This document shows, in pieces, positions 1 to 10,955 of a DNA stretch of 64,000 nt (positions are counted from its first letter, which is position 1; each line of letters opens with the position of its first letter). The stretch is taken from positions 132,529,358-132,593,357 of the forward strand of contig CM065816.1 in NCBI GenBank assembly GCA_033398695.1, given 5' to 3'. The DNA is from Orobanche coerulescens. Lineage: Eukaryota; Streptophyta; Magnoliopsida; Lamiales; Orobanchaceae. The translations under genes and the position numbers were made by a program. The notes below the pieces were generated by a model, which was given only the letters and a program-made list of their open reading frames with translations, made no database searches and was not told where the DNA came from.

Positions 1-525
1 TGCTTGTGCATCGTAATATTCCGGAATATATAAATATTTTCTAAATTGATTTTTGGCGCATATTTCATCTGATTAGAATGGTAGTTCAAATGGATTGTAT
101 TTGCACTAGCAGTTGTCGCTAACCCCTTAAATGGGGGAAATACTTTTGTATTTCAGGTACAGGTCTTGGAGGCGAACGAGCATGCGGGCAGTACAAGGGT
201 GATGGGCAAGAGTGAATCTGTTCAATGGTCTTTCGTTGATGTCATGTATTTTAAATTTCATTAATCATGTTGTTGCTTCAGTACTCGAGTACTTCATTCT
301 TGTGAACATTGTCTTTGTTGAGTACCCGATTTGGGGATGGTTTAACGTTTCATTGTACTGTTGAGTATGGTTTACTTGTTTTGTACGTCTTGGATTGAGA
401 AGTCATTCGTATGTTGATGATGTCAATTATTGTTGTCACGTTGAGTCTGTGTGTTAGCCTGGTGAATTTCAAAGAGTGGAGTCCACGGCACTGTAATATG
501 CCCTAAACGTCTTAGGGGTGTTTCA
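1..525 (+). mobile_element. 3' part of a Gypsy-type LTR
   Basis: This stretch matches, in the same order, the last ~400 bp of the solo LTR at 50174-52519. Shared blocks are a 'gctaacccctt' block (118 here, near 52170 there), a 'tacagg' plus 'gagg' block, 'agtactcgagtac' (282 here, 52315 there), and an end block of 'ggcactgtaat' followed by 'ggggtgttt' and CA (to 525). The left end lies outside the window. No primer-binding site follows position 525, so a solo LTR or truncated copy is more likely than an intact element. Confidence 0.6.
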
Positions 526-622
526 GCATGCTGGTCTTTGGTACATCTCAGACGCAGCATCACTCGCTTACGCATTAACATAAAACATTAACAATATTGA
601 TGATGACACATAATTGAAGACA

Positions 623-1065
623 TCATATATTATATAATAAAATGTTGACAGAATTTAGACGTACCATGGAATGAGCATGATCGTACATGCTCAGACTACC
701 TCCAGTATATGTACCCGATGCCTTTTGCGTAATCACAATGGTACTCTCATCGTAAAGAGTGCCCCTATTTTTAGATTTCTGAAAGGCCTCCTTCTTCTTC
801 TCTTCCGTCTCCCAACGCTTCCACAAGATCTTGAATACTTTTTCCTTCAACCCCTTCTCGCGCTGACCGACTGGTTTTTGATATGCTTTATTTTTAGCGT
901 GCGTAAGCATATCAATAAACCATTCGTGGCTTTATCTATCCCAATACCACGTAATTTTTTCCTCATCCGATTTCTCCCACCTATAACGCATCTGGACAAA
1001 TATAATAGCAACTGCCAGAAAATCGAAAAACAATCAAATGTTTTTGGCACAGCAACAGAGTACAA
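623..1065 (-). pseudogene. Transposase_24 (Ptta/En/Spm)-type relic
   Basis: Read on the minus strand, the best frame (910 down to 623) gives a lysine-rich stretch with VFKILWKRWETEEKKKE, then SKNRGTLY, and then the TYTGGSLSMYDHAHSM block. Plant En/Spm-associated Transposase_24 proteins show 'W...D..K..S...KNR...HTGGS.S...H..M' in the same order. The part upstream (toward 1065) continues only with a frame change and a stop. It is therefore a broken, partial domain with no start. The family is inferred from motif order and not from a search. Confidence 0.5.
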
Positions 1066-1191
1066 CAGTTTAAGTAAAATGAATGCAGTTTTACCATCAG
1101 TTTTACCATAAGTTGTTGGAATGAATGCAAAATTTTGATAATTAATTTAAATTAAATAGCAACTGTAATAATATTCTCCAAATTATGATAA

Positions 1192-1563
1192 TTCTATTTC
1201 GTATTAACAATAAGAAAGGTAAGTATAATCATATTTGCATACAAAATTAATATGCAAATTAAATTTCAATTGTTTCTACATACCTTATAATATCGACGAA
1301 TATTGTTTAAAAATGCTCATTATATCCTTGAATATACTTTATGAAAATATAATATTTTATTCCGAATTATGAATATAAAATCAACTCACTTTCATCAAAC
1401 TAAATTTTAATTTAATATAAAACTACAACTAAATGATCAACTAAAAGGATAATTCTATTTCGTATTAACAACAAGAAAATAAGTAAAATCATATTTGCAT
1501 ACAAAATTAATATGCAAATTAAATTTCAATTATTTCTACATACCTTATAATATCGACGAATAT
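1192..1563. repeat. Direct duplication of a ~115 bp segment
   Basis: About 115 bp starting 'aattctatttcgtattaaca' near 1190 recurs from about 1450 with few differences. Both copies end at 'tatcgacgaatatt' (about 1308 and 1563). Both contain 'ataccttataatatcgacg', which on the minus strand reads as an AAG|GTATGT-type splice donor. The duplication may therefore cover an exon edge of the decayed transposase gene. Confidence 0.55.
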
Positions 1564-1739
1564 TTCTTCAATATACTCGATATATCCTTGAATATATATT
1601 TTGGAAAATAAATGAGAGAAAAAAAATATGGTGCTCCAGAAATGAATTTTTTTCGTGATAGTCTCTGTGTAATTTTTTTGGTGATAGGTTCTGTGTCAAA
1701 CGATGTACGAGCTTTATAAATACTTGTTCAATTATTGGT

Positions 1740-2975
1740 TTCACATATGTGTAGTCAAAGAATAAATTCAGAATCATTGCGCAGACGGTAGATGGCACAC
1801 ACGGATATGGTAGTTGACATGTTTTAACTTCACATATGTGAAGCTAATGTGCAGGACAAAACTATGTGATTTAAGGCATCACATATGTGAGGCCAATACG
1901 AAAATTTAAAAAAAAATTGGCGGAAGTTTGAAATTTTTGGCGTGGACGCGGGGAAATTTCTAATTTACTGAAATCCTTTGGTTTCATATATGTGAAGCTA
2001 TTGGGTTCGAGAATAGATTATATATACAACATCACTACAAACCTTCATTCATTCCAGAATTCTAATCCATATTTCAACTCACAACTTTCATCTCTCAATC
2101 TTCAAGGTAATTTATAAATTATTTTTAATTTTGTTAATAATTTTACTTATATTATTTTTGTTTATTCTAACTTATTAATAATTTTTTGTTTTTGTCTTTG
2201 TTTTGCAAGATTTTTATTTATTTAAATATAAGTGAATTATATTTTTTCAATATTAATATTGTTGAAACATAACATAATGTGATTTATCTCTTTTTAAAAT
2301 CAATTTTACAAAAATGATGATATTTATTTTCTAATTAGAATAAATATCTTTTAGTATAATATAGTTTATTTTTTAATAATAATTAAAAGTGTAGTTTTTG
2401 ACATATATTTTTTAATTACAATAAAAAAATATATTAAAAATATATTTCTGATTATATATATATATATATATATATGCACACCTGAAATTAGCCAAAAGTT
2501 CTTTTTGGCTAATTTCATTTGTTTTACTTTAAAGAAATTATTTTAGCGTCACATATGTGATGAATTGCTGGACATTCTTTCGCGACAAATATGTGACGCC
2601 AAACATAAATTATTTAAAACTGTTGGGTTGTGTTTGGCGACATATATGTGACGCCAAATATATATTATTTAAAATTACTGGACTTTCATTGACAACACGT
2701 ATGTGACGCCAAAGCTTAAAAAAATAGTATTCTCTCGGTTGCTTTAGTTTCACCCTTGTGAAGCTAAAGTAATTAGTTTATTTTGACTAGTTTATATAGC
2801 TTCACATAAATAACGGTAAAGTATTTTCTTTAGCTTCACGTGGTCAAAGGTTGAAGCTAAAGTTTCTTTAGCTTCAGCTTTTTTAGCTTCACACAATGGC
2901 TTCACATATGTGAAGCTAAAGCGAAAAGGCTTCGCAGTCAACTGTATTGACTTCACTTTTGTGTGAAGCCAATAC
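1740..2975. repeat. Dispersed palindrome array (CACATATGTG core)
   Basis: Variants of ttcacatatgtgaagc occur near 1741, 1829, 1876, 1983, 2549, 2585, 2640, 2700, 2754, 2888, 2900 and 2951. Some carry gtcac/gtgac arms in place of ttcac/gtgaa. Spacing is tens of bases in the right half. Such arrays are typical of CACTA subterminal regions, where the transposon's own DNA-binding protein attaches. The AT-rich block 2110-2540 between the two clusters contains a (TA)n run at about 2453-2475 and no gene. Confidence 0.6.
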
Positions 2976-3036
2976 ATATGTTTTTTTAATAGCGCACGTA
3001 CATTTTCAAATAGCTCTAGAAATCTTTAGACTTGAC

Positions 3037-4030
3037 TCTTGGCAAAAATTAGCGGGTAAGCTAGCTTATAGCAGATAAACTAGCTTATATCGGATGAGGT
3101 AGCGGAGAGTGAATAATCTAACTCATTAAATTTAAGGTGTTTGGTAAAATTAGCTGTTGAATTAGCTTATAAAATAAAATTACGTAAATAGATATTTGTA
3201 ATTAATGTTTAAAAATGAGAGTGAAATTCATTTAAAGTAGACCTCGCAATTCGTTCGTATCGTGTATTTTCGTATCGTGTACTTTCGTGTTTCGTGTACT
3301 AAAAGTCCAAACCCATACACGACACGAAATGAATTCGTGTTATGTCGTGTCGTGTACTTTCGTGTTTCGTGTCGTTTCGTGTCGTGTTTTCGTGTCAGGT
3401 ACCTATTATAAAGTAAATACTAAAATATTATAAAAGATAATAATTTTAATATTTTAATATTATTTTTATAGATTTTAGTAGACGGAATGAAAAGAATGGC
3501 AACGAAAATACGAACGTTTACAGGAAAGATATGAAAGTTCACATTATATTTTCAAATTTTAAAGTTTAGTACAAATAGAATTCATAAAATGTATATTTTT
3601 ATAAAATTAAATATGAAATATTGTATTTATTTATTTATTTATTTATTTATTTCGTGTACCTCGTGTCGTGTCGTGTACCCAAAGGGTAAAGACAAAACTG
3701 ACACTAAATCTCGGTCGTGTACTTTCGTGTTCGTGTATTTTCATGTCGTGTACTCAAAATGCAAACCCAAACACTAAATTTTCGTGTCGTTTTCGTGTCG
3801 TGTTTTCGTGTCGTGTGGTAAATTGCCGGGTCTAATTTAAAGGAGAATAAATTAGGAACTTAAACAATGTAATGAGGGGTAAAATTGAGAGATAAATGAA
3901 ACGCTATAAACTATAAGATACCATAAATCAAAAGCTACTTCAATTAGCGTTTCAAAAAATACCATAAACTACACAAAAACGCTATAAACTACCATAAAAC
4001 GCTACAAGCTACCATTGCCAAATATTTCTC
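3037..4030. mobile_element. Older MITE, interrupted
   Basis: The left end 'cttggcaaaaattagcgg' and the right end (reverse complement 'tttggcaatggtagcttg') form imperfect inverted repeats. 'gctagcttata' and 'gctataaactacc' motifs recur inside both arms. The hAT-type MITE at 3238-3834 sits inside. I could not fix an exact target-site duplication, so the limits are approximate. Confidence 0.35.
3238..3834. mobile_element. hAT-type MITE with 8 bp TSD
   Basis: The element is 597 bp. Its ends are tagacctcgcaatt on the left and, reverse complemented, tagacccggcaattt on the right. Both sides are flanked by atttaaag (3230-3237 and 3835-3842). An 8 bp duplication with short TA-starting TIRs is the hAT signature. 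The ends are filled with many copies of a 'cgtgtcgtgt/tttcgtgt' motif facing inward, and the centre is AT-rich. No transposase is encoded. Confidence 0.82.
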
Positions 4031-4410
4031 AACAATTTATGCACTATAAGCTAGCGGATTGACATGCCAAGTAGCGATTTATAATCAGATCGTTTTTTTA
4101 AACGCATTCAGCTGCGCTCCGGACGTGATGGATATACTTTCTTTCCCGAAACAATTTGGACACGGTTTTTCCATTCCGATTTGTCAAGAAACTAACTGAT
4201 GGGCAACTGTTACGCGGGTCATTGGTCTGGAGATGTCATCAGAAAAAGATATGGACATAAGACTTAGAACTTCTATAAATTAATATGGTTGGAACTAGAA
4301 AAAATATTACTTTTAAAAAATATTAATTAATCGATAAATTAATAATTTATTAATTTAAAAAGATATTTTATATCAACCAAATTTGTTCGGTCAATAAAGA
4401 AGATTCAACC

Positions 4411-4812
4411 CATTTACATGTGGATACTGAAGCAGGTACTCATAAACTCGCTGCATTGATTAAAAATTTCCATCATCACAATCAAATGGGTGTCAATCAT
4501 CTATTGGATTATCCGGGTAAAAATGAAGGATGTTTACAAATCCAAAGCTTAGAAGAAATTGTTGATATTATAATTGAAAATTCAATTGAGGATGAAGTTC
4601 AAGATGATACGGTACCGTTAGAGCCGGTTACGCGAAAAGAAGCAATAGAAGCGTCGAAAATCCTTCATATTTTTTTTCATACAGTCAGAGTATACCACAC
4701 CAGAGCTTTTAAGTGCCGTGTGAGAAAAGAGATTCAGTTTGATTTGAAGTTTGATAGAAAACAATCAATACTAGAGTCATATTTTACTAAGTTGTCTAAG
4801 TTATCTTTGTAA
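4411..4812 (+). pseudogene. pogo/Tigger (DDE_1) transposase C-terminus
   Basis: The open frame has no ATG start and encodes the tail of a plant Tigger/CENP-B-like DDE_1 transposase. It reads HNQMGVNHLLDYPGKNEG, then LEEIVDII, an acidic stretch, TRKEAIEASKIL, and the terminal block EIQFDLKFDRKQSILESYF. In the family this region follows the catalytic domain; the DDE core and DNA-binding domain are absent here. The AT-rich flanks with repeated 'attaatttatcga' (4260-5000) resemble pogo/Tigger 3' terminal DNA. It is a dead fragment. Confidence 0.6.
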
Positions 4813-5135
4813 TCTTTTGAGATTATTAATTTATGATGTTGATGGGACCCTTGTGTTACAAAGGAGTCTAAAAAAATTATTATCTTAATTTATCGAAATT
4901 ATTAATTTATACTTGGGACCCAAGTAGGGATCAGGGAAAATATTAATTTTATAAAAATTATTAATTTATCGAGTATTAATTTAAAAAAAAATTATACTGT
5001 ATATCAGAACACTATTATTCCACGTGTCATTTAGATTTTGGCCGTGCTATGATAAATCGGTGAAGAATGGGAAAAGCAAACTGAGGGGAGGACCCACAAC
5101 TCGCAAGATGAGAATTCTAATTTGAATTCGATCGA

Positions 5136-5741
5136 GGGGGTGTTTGAGATTGCTTATTGAAAATAGATTATTCGTTTTGAAAACGAATAATCAGATAATC
5201 ACCTGTAATAAAACGCGATTTTGAAATAAAGTGTTTGGGTTTGATTATGCGATTTGAAATCGCAATAATCAGATAATCAGCTTTTTGAGTGTTTGGCAAA
5301 TTAGATTATTCAGTAACTTAATATTAAAATTACCAACATGGACATTATTATTAGTGAATTATTTTTATTTATCATTTATAGCTATGATATAATACATAGC
5401 AGTTTCGTCTGACATTTTAAAAGACAAAATAATAATAACAACTTAACAATGTACTAGTAGAAAGAAAAGGAAAAAGAAAAACAATTTAAAAGAAAAACAA
5501 GATTGATCAACATGCAATATATTAATTTTAACAAGGAAACTATCAAGGGCAGTCTTGTAATTTTGCCACTTGGGGCAAATCACGTTTTGCAAAAGTAAGT
5601 GCCTACCTGCTTCTTCAAAACGACGTTTTGATGGGTTCAAAACGCAAATAAGTGCTTTTCAACTATTTCTATCCAAACACTATCAGGTAGATTATTGCGT
5701 TTCAGATAATCACCTTGAAAACGCAAAGCCAAACACCCTCT
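5136..5741. mobile_element. MITE with GGGTGTTTG termini (hAT-like)
   Basis: The left end 'gagggggtgtttgagattgc' faces a right end whose reverse complement is 'cagagggtgtttggctttgc'. The subterminal motif 'cagataatcacctt' is repeated in both arms (5190, 5703), and 'tgtttgg' recurs. GGGTGTTTG ends are common on plant hAT-type MITEs. The target-site duplication is not clear (attcgat versus gaatcga), so the exact borders are uncertain. No coding capacity is seen. Confidence 0.5.
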
Positions 5742-5848
5742 GAATCGAAGTAATCTCAAATTAAATGAATCACTTCCTATCATGTTAATTTATTGATAAG
5801 AAAATGTCTTTTACTAATTTATTATGCCTATTCGATCTGCATACAGTC

Positions 5849-6058
5849 TACATACGCTCGAACCTCCATAAATTCGTAGAATCGAGTCTAAAAAATATTA
5901 GGTAATCGAGATTACTAAATATTTGAGTTAAATTTTACACTATCTTTAAATTTGGACAGATAAAAAAATATTATTTAATCAAAGTTATTAATTTAAAAAA
6001 TATTATTTAATCAAAGTTATTAATTTATCTAAAATTTATTCGAGATTTACTGCAATTA
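5849..6058 (+). mobile_element. pogo/Tigger terminal fragment
   Basis: The segment starts 'acgctcgaacctccataaat', similar to the terminal inverted repeat of plant pogo/Tigger elements. It continues with AT-rich 'tattatttaatcaaagttat' duplicated at about 5970 and 6002. Only one end is present, so it may belong with the transposase tail at 4411-4812 or be a separate scrap. Confidence 0.3.
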
Positions 6059-6162
6059 TTATGCCCACACACACAAAAAAAAAAGCTACAATTCACTTAC
6101 CATATTTACTATGCATGTAGTACTTCTATTTATTATGCATGTAGTACTTCATTTGACATATA

Positions 6163-6272
6163 CCCCTAATTAATAATTCTTAATGTACCATAAGTAGACA
6201 TGTTCACGGGCCTGGAACCCCTAATTAATAATTCTTAATGTACCATAAGTAGACATGTTCACGGACCTTGAA
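6163..6272. repeat. 55 bp tandem duplication across a MITE end
   Basis: Two 55 bp units (6163-6217 and 6218-6272) each contain the flank 'taattcttaatgtaccataa' followed by the first ~22 bases of the MITE that starts at 6250. The first unit therefore carries a detached copy of the MITE tip. Confidence 0.8.
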
Positions 6273-7141
6273 CCGCCGGTTCCAGGCCTCGGCCCGCCGG
6301 TTCACGGTTCAAAGGAGGGTGAACCGAAATCGGCCCCTGAAGAGCCTTGGCGGTTCCGGGCCGGGCTCATAAACGCCAGTTTAGGACCGGTTAAAAACCT
6401 TCGGTTCAGGGCTGGTCCGTCGGTTTTTTTTTGTGCTTGTTAAATTAAAAAAAACTACTAAATAAAAATTATTTAGGCATAAATTAAAAATTATTCCGAT
6501 CTGAACCGTCGATTCCGAAATTCACATTTTGTATTTTTTTTTTGCTGTTTAATTAAAACACTACTAGATGATGGTGGGATGGTAATTGGTAAGTGATGGG
6601 TGTGGAAATAGAGAGAGAGAGAGGAGTGGAGAGAGAGAGCAATGGACAGAGAATAGAGGGAGCAAAGGAGATAGAGAAGAGAGATCGGTGGAGAGAGAGC
6701 AATGGAAAGAGAAATAGAGAGAGCAAAGGAGATAGAGAAGAGAGCACGAGAGAGAAGAATATTGCACTTTTTTTATAGGAGAGAGAAAAGAGAAGATTGA
6801 AGATTAAAGACCCACCTTAATTAATTATTCTGCATGTGTTAGTAGCTGTTGCACTTGCACACACAAACAGAGATAGTTCCCCACCTTTTCCGCTTTCTTT
6901 TGCATGTAGACGTTGCAAACTTGCACTTGCACAACACATTTTTTTCAAAATTGAACCGGCGGTTCGGCCCGGCGGTTAACCGCCGGTTCCGGTTCGTAGT
7001 TGGGAGGAACCGTAACCGGCCCTTGGTGAGACGGTTTCGGTCTGGATTTTGAACCGTTGACCGACGGTCCGGTTAAGGGCCTTGAACCGCCGGGCCGGTT
7101 CCGGTTCAGGCCCGCCGGGCCGGTGAGAATGGGCAGGTCTG
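6250..7141. mobile_element. hAT-type MITE, 892 bp, 8 bp TSD
   Basis: The element is flanked by accataag at 6242-6249 and 7142-7149. The ends are tagacatgttcacgg and, reverse complemented, cagacctgcccattctcacc. Both ends carry GC-rich 'accgccggttc' and 'gggccggttccgg' motifs. The interior contains a purine-rich (GAGA) tract at about 6605-6790. Proline/arginine-like frames across it are composition artefacts. Confidence 0.83.
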
Positions 7142-7149
7142 ACCATAAG

Positions 7150-7808
7150 AGCATATAACATAGTTGATCAAATGATAATGATTTTCTTAGTAAAAAATAT
7201 GAATAAATTGGAATTATTGGTTTTTGTGTGATCTAGGGTTCAGATTAGCGTATGCATAAAATATAGTCATATCATGCATCAAAATGGCAATACATTAAAG
7301 TTATGTATTATATGCATAAGAATGTCGATGTACTAAAATAATGAAATACATGCATAATTTTTTGTGAGAATACATCTTGACCATCTATTTAATCATGATG
7401 TATGGGCCAAATTCATTTTTATTTATTAACTTAAACTTCATTCTCACATAAACCATCTCATATAATTCTTAATTTCCAGTAAAACTTGGATGCGAGTAGC
7501 AATGGGATATTCTACCATTCGAGCTTGGTTATTCACATTGTTGGAGTTTTGCCCTCGACTCCCAATGTTGCCATAACTTGTCGTGCTGCTTTGGTCAGCG
7601 ACATTAGCTCAATTCCGACCCACTCGATCGCGTCAAGATGACATCTTCCTATATTCGTATTATGTCATACATAATACCTACTGTTACCCATAGGTTATCA
7701 TGCATGAGATTTCTATTCCAGTATACTAAATACATAGTATCATTCACAATGAATAGAGGGTGCATGAAATTATGCAATTTGTAAGTAGATTAAGGTAATA
7801 TTTTCATG
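7150..7808. other. No gene recognised
   Basis: AT-rich spacer between the MITE and the LTR at 7809. I see no long frame, no RNA gene and no clear repeat. It is probably decayed intergenic DNA. Confidence 0.5.
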
Positions 7809-8939
7809 TGTTGGAGTAAAATTGGTCGGTATCGCCGTTTGGGGATAGAGTTATAGTGCTCTTTCGCGTTGCGGGAGCGATTTAAATAAAAGTGCGGAAA
7901 ATAAATCGACACAAGATTTATAGAGGTTCGGCCAAACGTGCCTACGTCCTCTCTTCGGATCTTTTTCTATAGGTTAAAGATGAACCTCTGCACCTCTCTT
8001 CTATCAGTCGAGGGATTACCGTTACAAACTCGTCTTCTATCGGTCCGAGTAAACCGTTCAATCACTTGTCTTTTTGTCGGTCCAAGTTACATCGTTTTTC
8101 TTTTCTATTGGATAAGGAATCAACCAATCTAGTTTTCTATGGGTACTAAATAAATCTCACGTGGATATAGATTGCGATTCTAATAATACCGGATCCTTGA
8201 TCCTAATAACACCGAATCGAATCATACCCTTTCTTCTTCCTCTCGTGTATGAGTTTCCGTGTATCACACTCAAACTCTTATCAAAATAAGCACAATTACA
8301 ACAACCATAGAATGTATATCAATATCTGATCAATGTATCGATTGCTTGAAGTTGTAGTATGATGAATACCATTAGAAGTGGTATTTATAGGCTCCAAAGC
8401 CTCAACTAGCCGTTAGCTCTTTCTGACTTCTTTACGTACGTTATAGCCCTTCATTTACGTACGTTAGACTGTTTACGTACGTTAGACTGTTTACGTATGT
8501 TAATATCATCTTGTTACGTACGTTGGGTAATGCACAGATCAGTCCAGTAGCCTTCGTTTCTTTCATTACGTATGTTGTCATCCTTTCATTACATACGTTA
8601 ATTGCATCTGATAGCGTACGTTAACATGTTACTGTAGCGTATGTTAATCTCACATATTCATTGCACACTTTTGAGTTTGACTCAGAATCTTCTAACCTTC
8701 ATCTTGTTTGAATTCCGAGGCTCCTCTTTACGTACGTTAGACCATTCCCATTACGTACGTTAACCTCTACACATTACGTACGTTAAGTTGTCTATATAGC
8801 GTACGTTAATAACCTTCTGTCCAGCTTTTTGCGTCTTCGACTTCTTTGTTGTTTTGTTTCGCTTCTTTGTTATTTTATTTGTTTAACAATTAATCATCAA
8901 AACTTGATTAATGAATATTTGGAATAAAATATTCCAACA
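7809..8939 (-). repeat. 3' LTR of the SIRE-like element
   Basis: 1131 bp. On the minus strand it starts TGTTGGAATATTTTATTCC directly after the purine tract and ends ..ACTCCAACA. A minus-strand TATA box (CTATAAATAC) lies at 8382-8391. Upstream of it (8431-8810) is a dense array of 'ttacgtacgtta'-type palindromes. Confidence 0.8.
8431..8810. promoter_or_regulatory. TACGTACGTTA palindrome array in LTR U3
   Basis: Roughly 14 copies of ttacgtacgtta or one-base variants (acgtatgtta, acatacgtta, gcgtacgtta) spaced ~15-60 bp. They lie upstream (minus strand) of the LTR TATA box. ACGT-core palindromes are the class of site bound by plant bZIP factors; binding here is inference. Confidence 0.6.
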
Positions 8940-9993
8940 ATCTCTCCTTTCTTGATGATTACAAAACAACATCTTGAATTGGATAAAACCTGCAAAATAA
9001 TATATATATATATATATATTTGTACGAATCAAAGTTTCCGGCTTTGATCATTTCGCTAGTTCTCCCATCTTTTCTTTTTCTCCTTTTCGACTTCTTCTTT
9101 TCATTTTTCAACTTCTTCGTTTTCTCTTTCGACTTTCTTCGACTTTTCTCCTCCTTTCGAATTCGTATGAAATTTTTTTATTTTTCTCTCTTTTTACTTT
9201 TATTTTTTTCGTCAGTCTTCCATGACGCTTTTTATCCCATTCAACTATTTTCTCCTCCTTTGTATTATCAGCAAAAGTGTAAATAACGATAATAAAATCG
9301 ATAATATGATGAACGCATAAAAGGGTAAACTCCCCCTGACAAAAATATCTCCCCATTAAAAATAATACTCCCATTGAGTAAAATATTACTTGATGAAAAT
9401 TAATTTTTGGGGATTCAACCGAAAGTCGGTTGTTTTTCATTTAAATAGATGATATTCGGAATGGTGGTTCATTTAGGAATCCAATCTTTTTAATTTTAAT
9501 CGTCCGGCGTGAGCTTTTTCACATCGGGGTATTTAGAAATTTAAGGATTCATTTTTAGTATGCGATTTGAATCCTAACCCCTGTTTGTTTAAAGTAAATT
9601 TTTAAACCGATAACATTTGTTGAAATTTATCATTACCGCATGAAAATTTCTTTGTCAAAATTTTAAGTTCGTCTTGAACTTTCAAAAGAATTCTTTAAAA
9701 TATTTTCGTTTTCAAGGCATTGAGAATGATCGATCTCGACAATTTTCCCTTTTCAAGAATTTTAGAAATTTAATTTTCCAATAATTTATTTTTAGATTGG
9801 AGGGATTTAATTTCGGATAAAGTATTTTGAAAATCGGTATGCAATAATTTGAATGCTTTAAATAATTCGTCTTGAGACGACGTACTAACCAGACTTTCGA
9901 TGTCGCTTTCATCGAATGAACTTCTTGCCATGAGTGCGAGATTATTTTGATTAATGAAATCTTTGTCCTCGTCTTCGTCACTCCATGTGGCAA
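8940..9993 (-). other. Internal remains, no intact gene
   Basis: AT-rich internal DNA of the SIRE-like element between the gag stop and the 3' LTR. It begins on the minus strand with a threonine/lysine-rich continuation of gag and decays into non-coding sequence. There is no pol motif. Confidence 0.5.
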
Positions 9994-10895
9994 TTAAACT
10001 TCCTTCTTTTGATTAGCTCGGCAATTTTTCGCGAAGTGGCATGGTTTTCTACAGATTCGATAGTTATTGTCGAATTTCATAGATTCGCCCGTCTTGATGC
10101 CTTTCTTTCTCCGGTTTTATAAGTTTTGAAACTTATTAATATTCTTGGCATAATATGTCGATTCTTCGTCACTATCATCCACCGAGATTTCTTCTTTGCG
10201 AGACATCTTAGCTTTCATAGCTATCGTTCTTTCCTTCGGCTTCGACTTGTTGTTCCGTGATTTTAGAACTATCTCATAATTAATTAGCGAGCCAACGAGG
10301 GCGCTAAATCGAGCGTATTGAGATCTTTACATTCCATGATCGCCGTCACAGTTCCGTCCCATTCGCTAGGTAGTGATCTTAAGATTTTCTTGACTTTCTC
10401 ACTACTTGATAGTGGTTTCTCGAACGAAGCTAGTCTATTTGGTGATGACCGAAAATCGATCGAGCATGTTGGTAATGGACTCGTCACCCTTCATCATGAA
10501 TAACTCGTAGTCATGGAGAAGCATATTAATCTTCGTCTCCTTGACTTGAGTTGTTCCCTCGTGTGTGATTTCAAGAATTTTCCATATTTCTTTAGCACTT
10601 CCACACGATGAAATACGGTTGGCCTCTTCTGGATTTAAGGCACAATATAAATTTGAGTGGCCGTACAATTTAGATGATCGTTCTTCCAATCCTCGTCATT
10701 ATATTCTTCGAAACTCTTAAGAGATCCATCGAATTTGATTGGAATTTTCGGGCTAAGACAAATGATCTTCCAGATTATATCATAGGCATGAATGAAGATC
10801 GACATCTTTCTCTTCCAAGTCATATAAATTGATCCATGGAAGAATGGTGGTCGATTCAAGGCAAGACTTTCCATCGGGGCAAATTGAAACACCAT
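9994..10895 (-). pseudogene. Copia gag (UBN2-type), frameshifted
   Basis: Gag packages element RNA into virus-like particles. Minus-strand reading from ATG 10893-10895 gives FAPMESLALNRPPFFHG, then IIWKIICLSP, DGSLKSFEEYNDEDWK, NPEEANRISSCGSAKEIWK, HEGTTQVKETKINMLLHDYE, and SSEKVKKILRSLPSEWD. This order is that of SIRE-type gag (DUF4219/UBN2). The pieces lie in different frames, joined near 10690 and 10480, and one stop interrupts the region before the zinc knuckle. The knuckle survives as CRKPCHFAKNC, with its first cysteine spacing damaged. A second, shorter relative is at 48483-48970. Confidence 0.7.
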
Positions 10896-10955
10896 TTGGA
10901 TCATCTTTTCCTCGGATGTTAAGCCGCTTCTAGGAGGTACCACTCCGATATCAAT

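Larger units (their letters stand above)
526..2990 (-). mobile_element. Decayed CACTA (En/Spm)-like element
   Basis: Two signs point to CACTA ancestry. A minus-strand relic of a plant Transposase_24-type protein lies at 623-1065. About a dozen copies of a palindrome related to ttcacatatgtgaagc lie at 1740-2975, arranged like CACTA subterminal repeats. The right edge near 2990 reads 'tttttttaatagcg', resembling a mutated CACTA terminus in reverse (CGCTATTAAAAAAA). The left terminus is missing, perhaps cut by the LTR at 1-525. The limits are approximate. Confidence 0.4.

Noticed and set aside
671..1111. 146-codon + strand frame
   Set aside because: Opposite to the Transposase_24 motifs read on the minus strand, with no recognisable domain. 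Treated as a shadow.
6553..6778. Leu/Ser-rich and Glu/Arg-rich frames
   Set aside because: Products of the purine-rich (GAGA) tract inside the 6250-7141 MITE.
8431..8820. Regularly spaced short repeats resembling a CRISPR array
   Set aside because: Plant nuclear context, palindromic 10-12 bp units with irregular spacing, located in an LTR promoter. Not CRISPR.
9020..9440. Phe/Ser-rich frame (+) and Lys/Glu-rich frame (-)
   Set aside because: TTC/TTT-rich low-complexity DNA within the SIRE-like element. No motif, no conservation visible.
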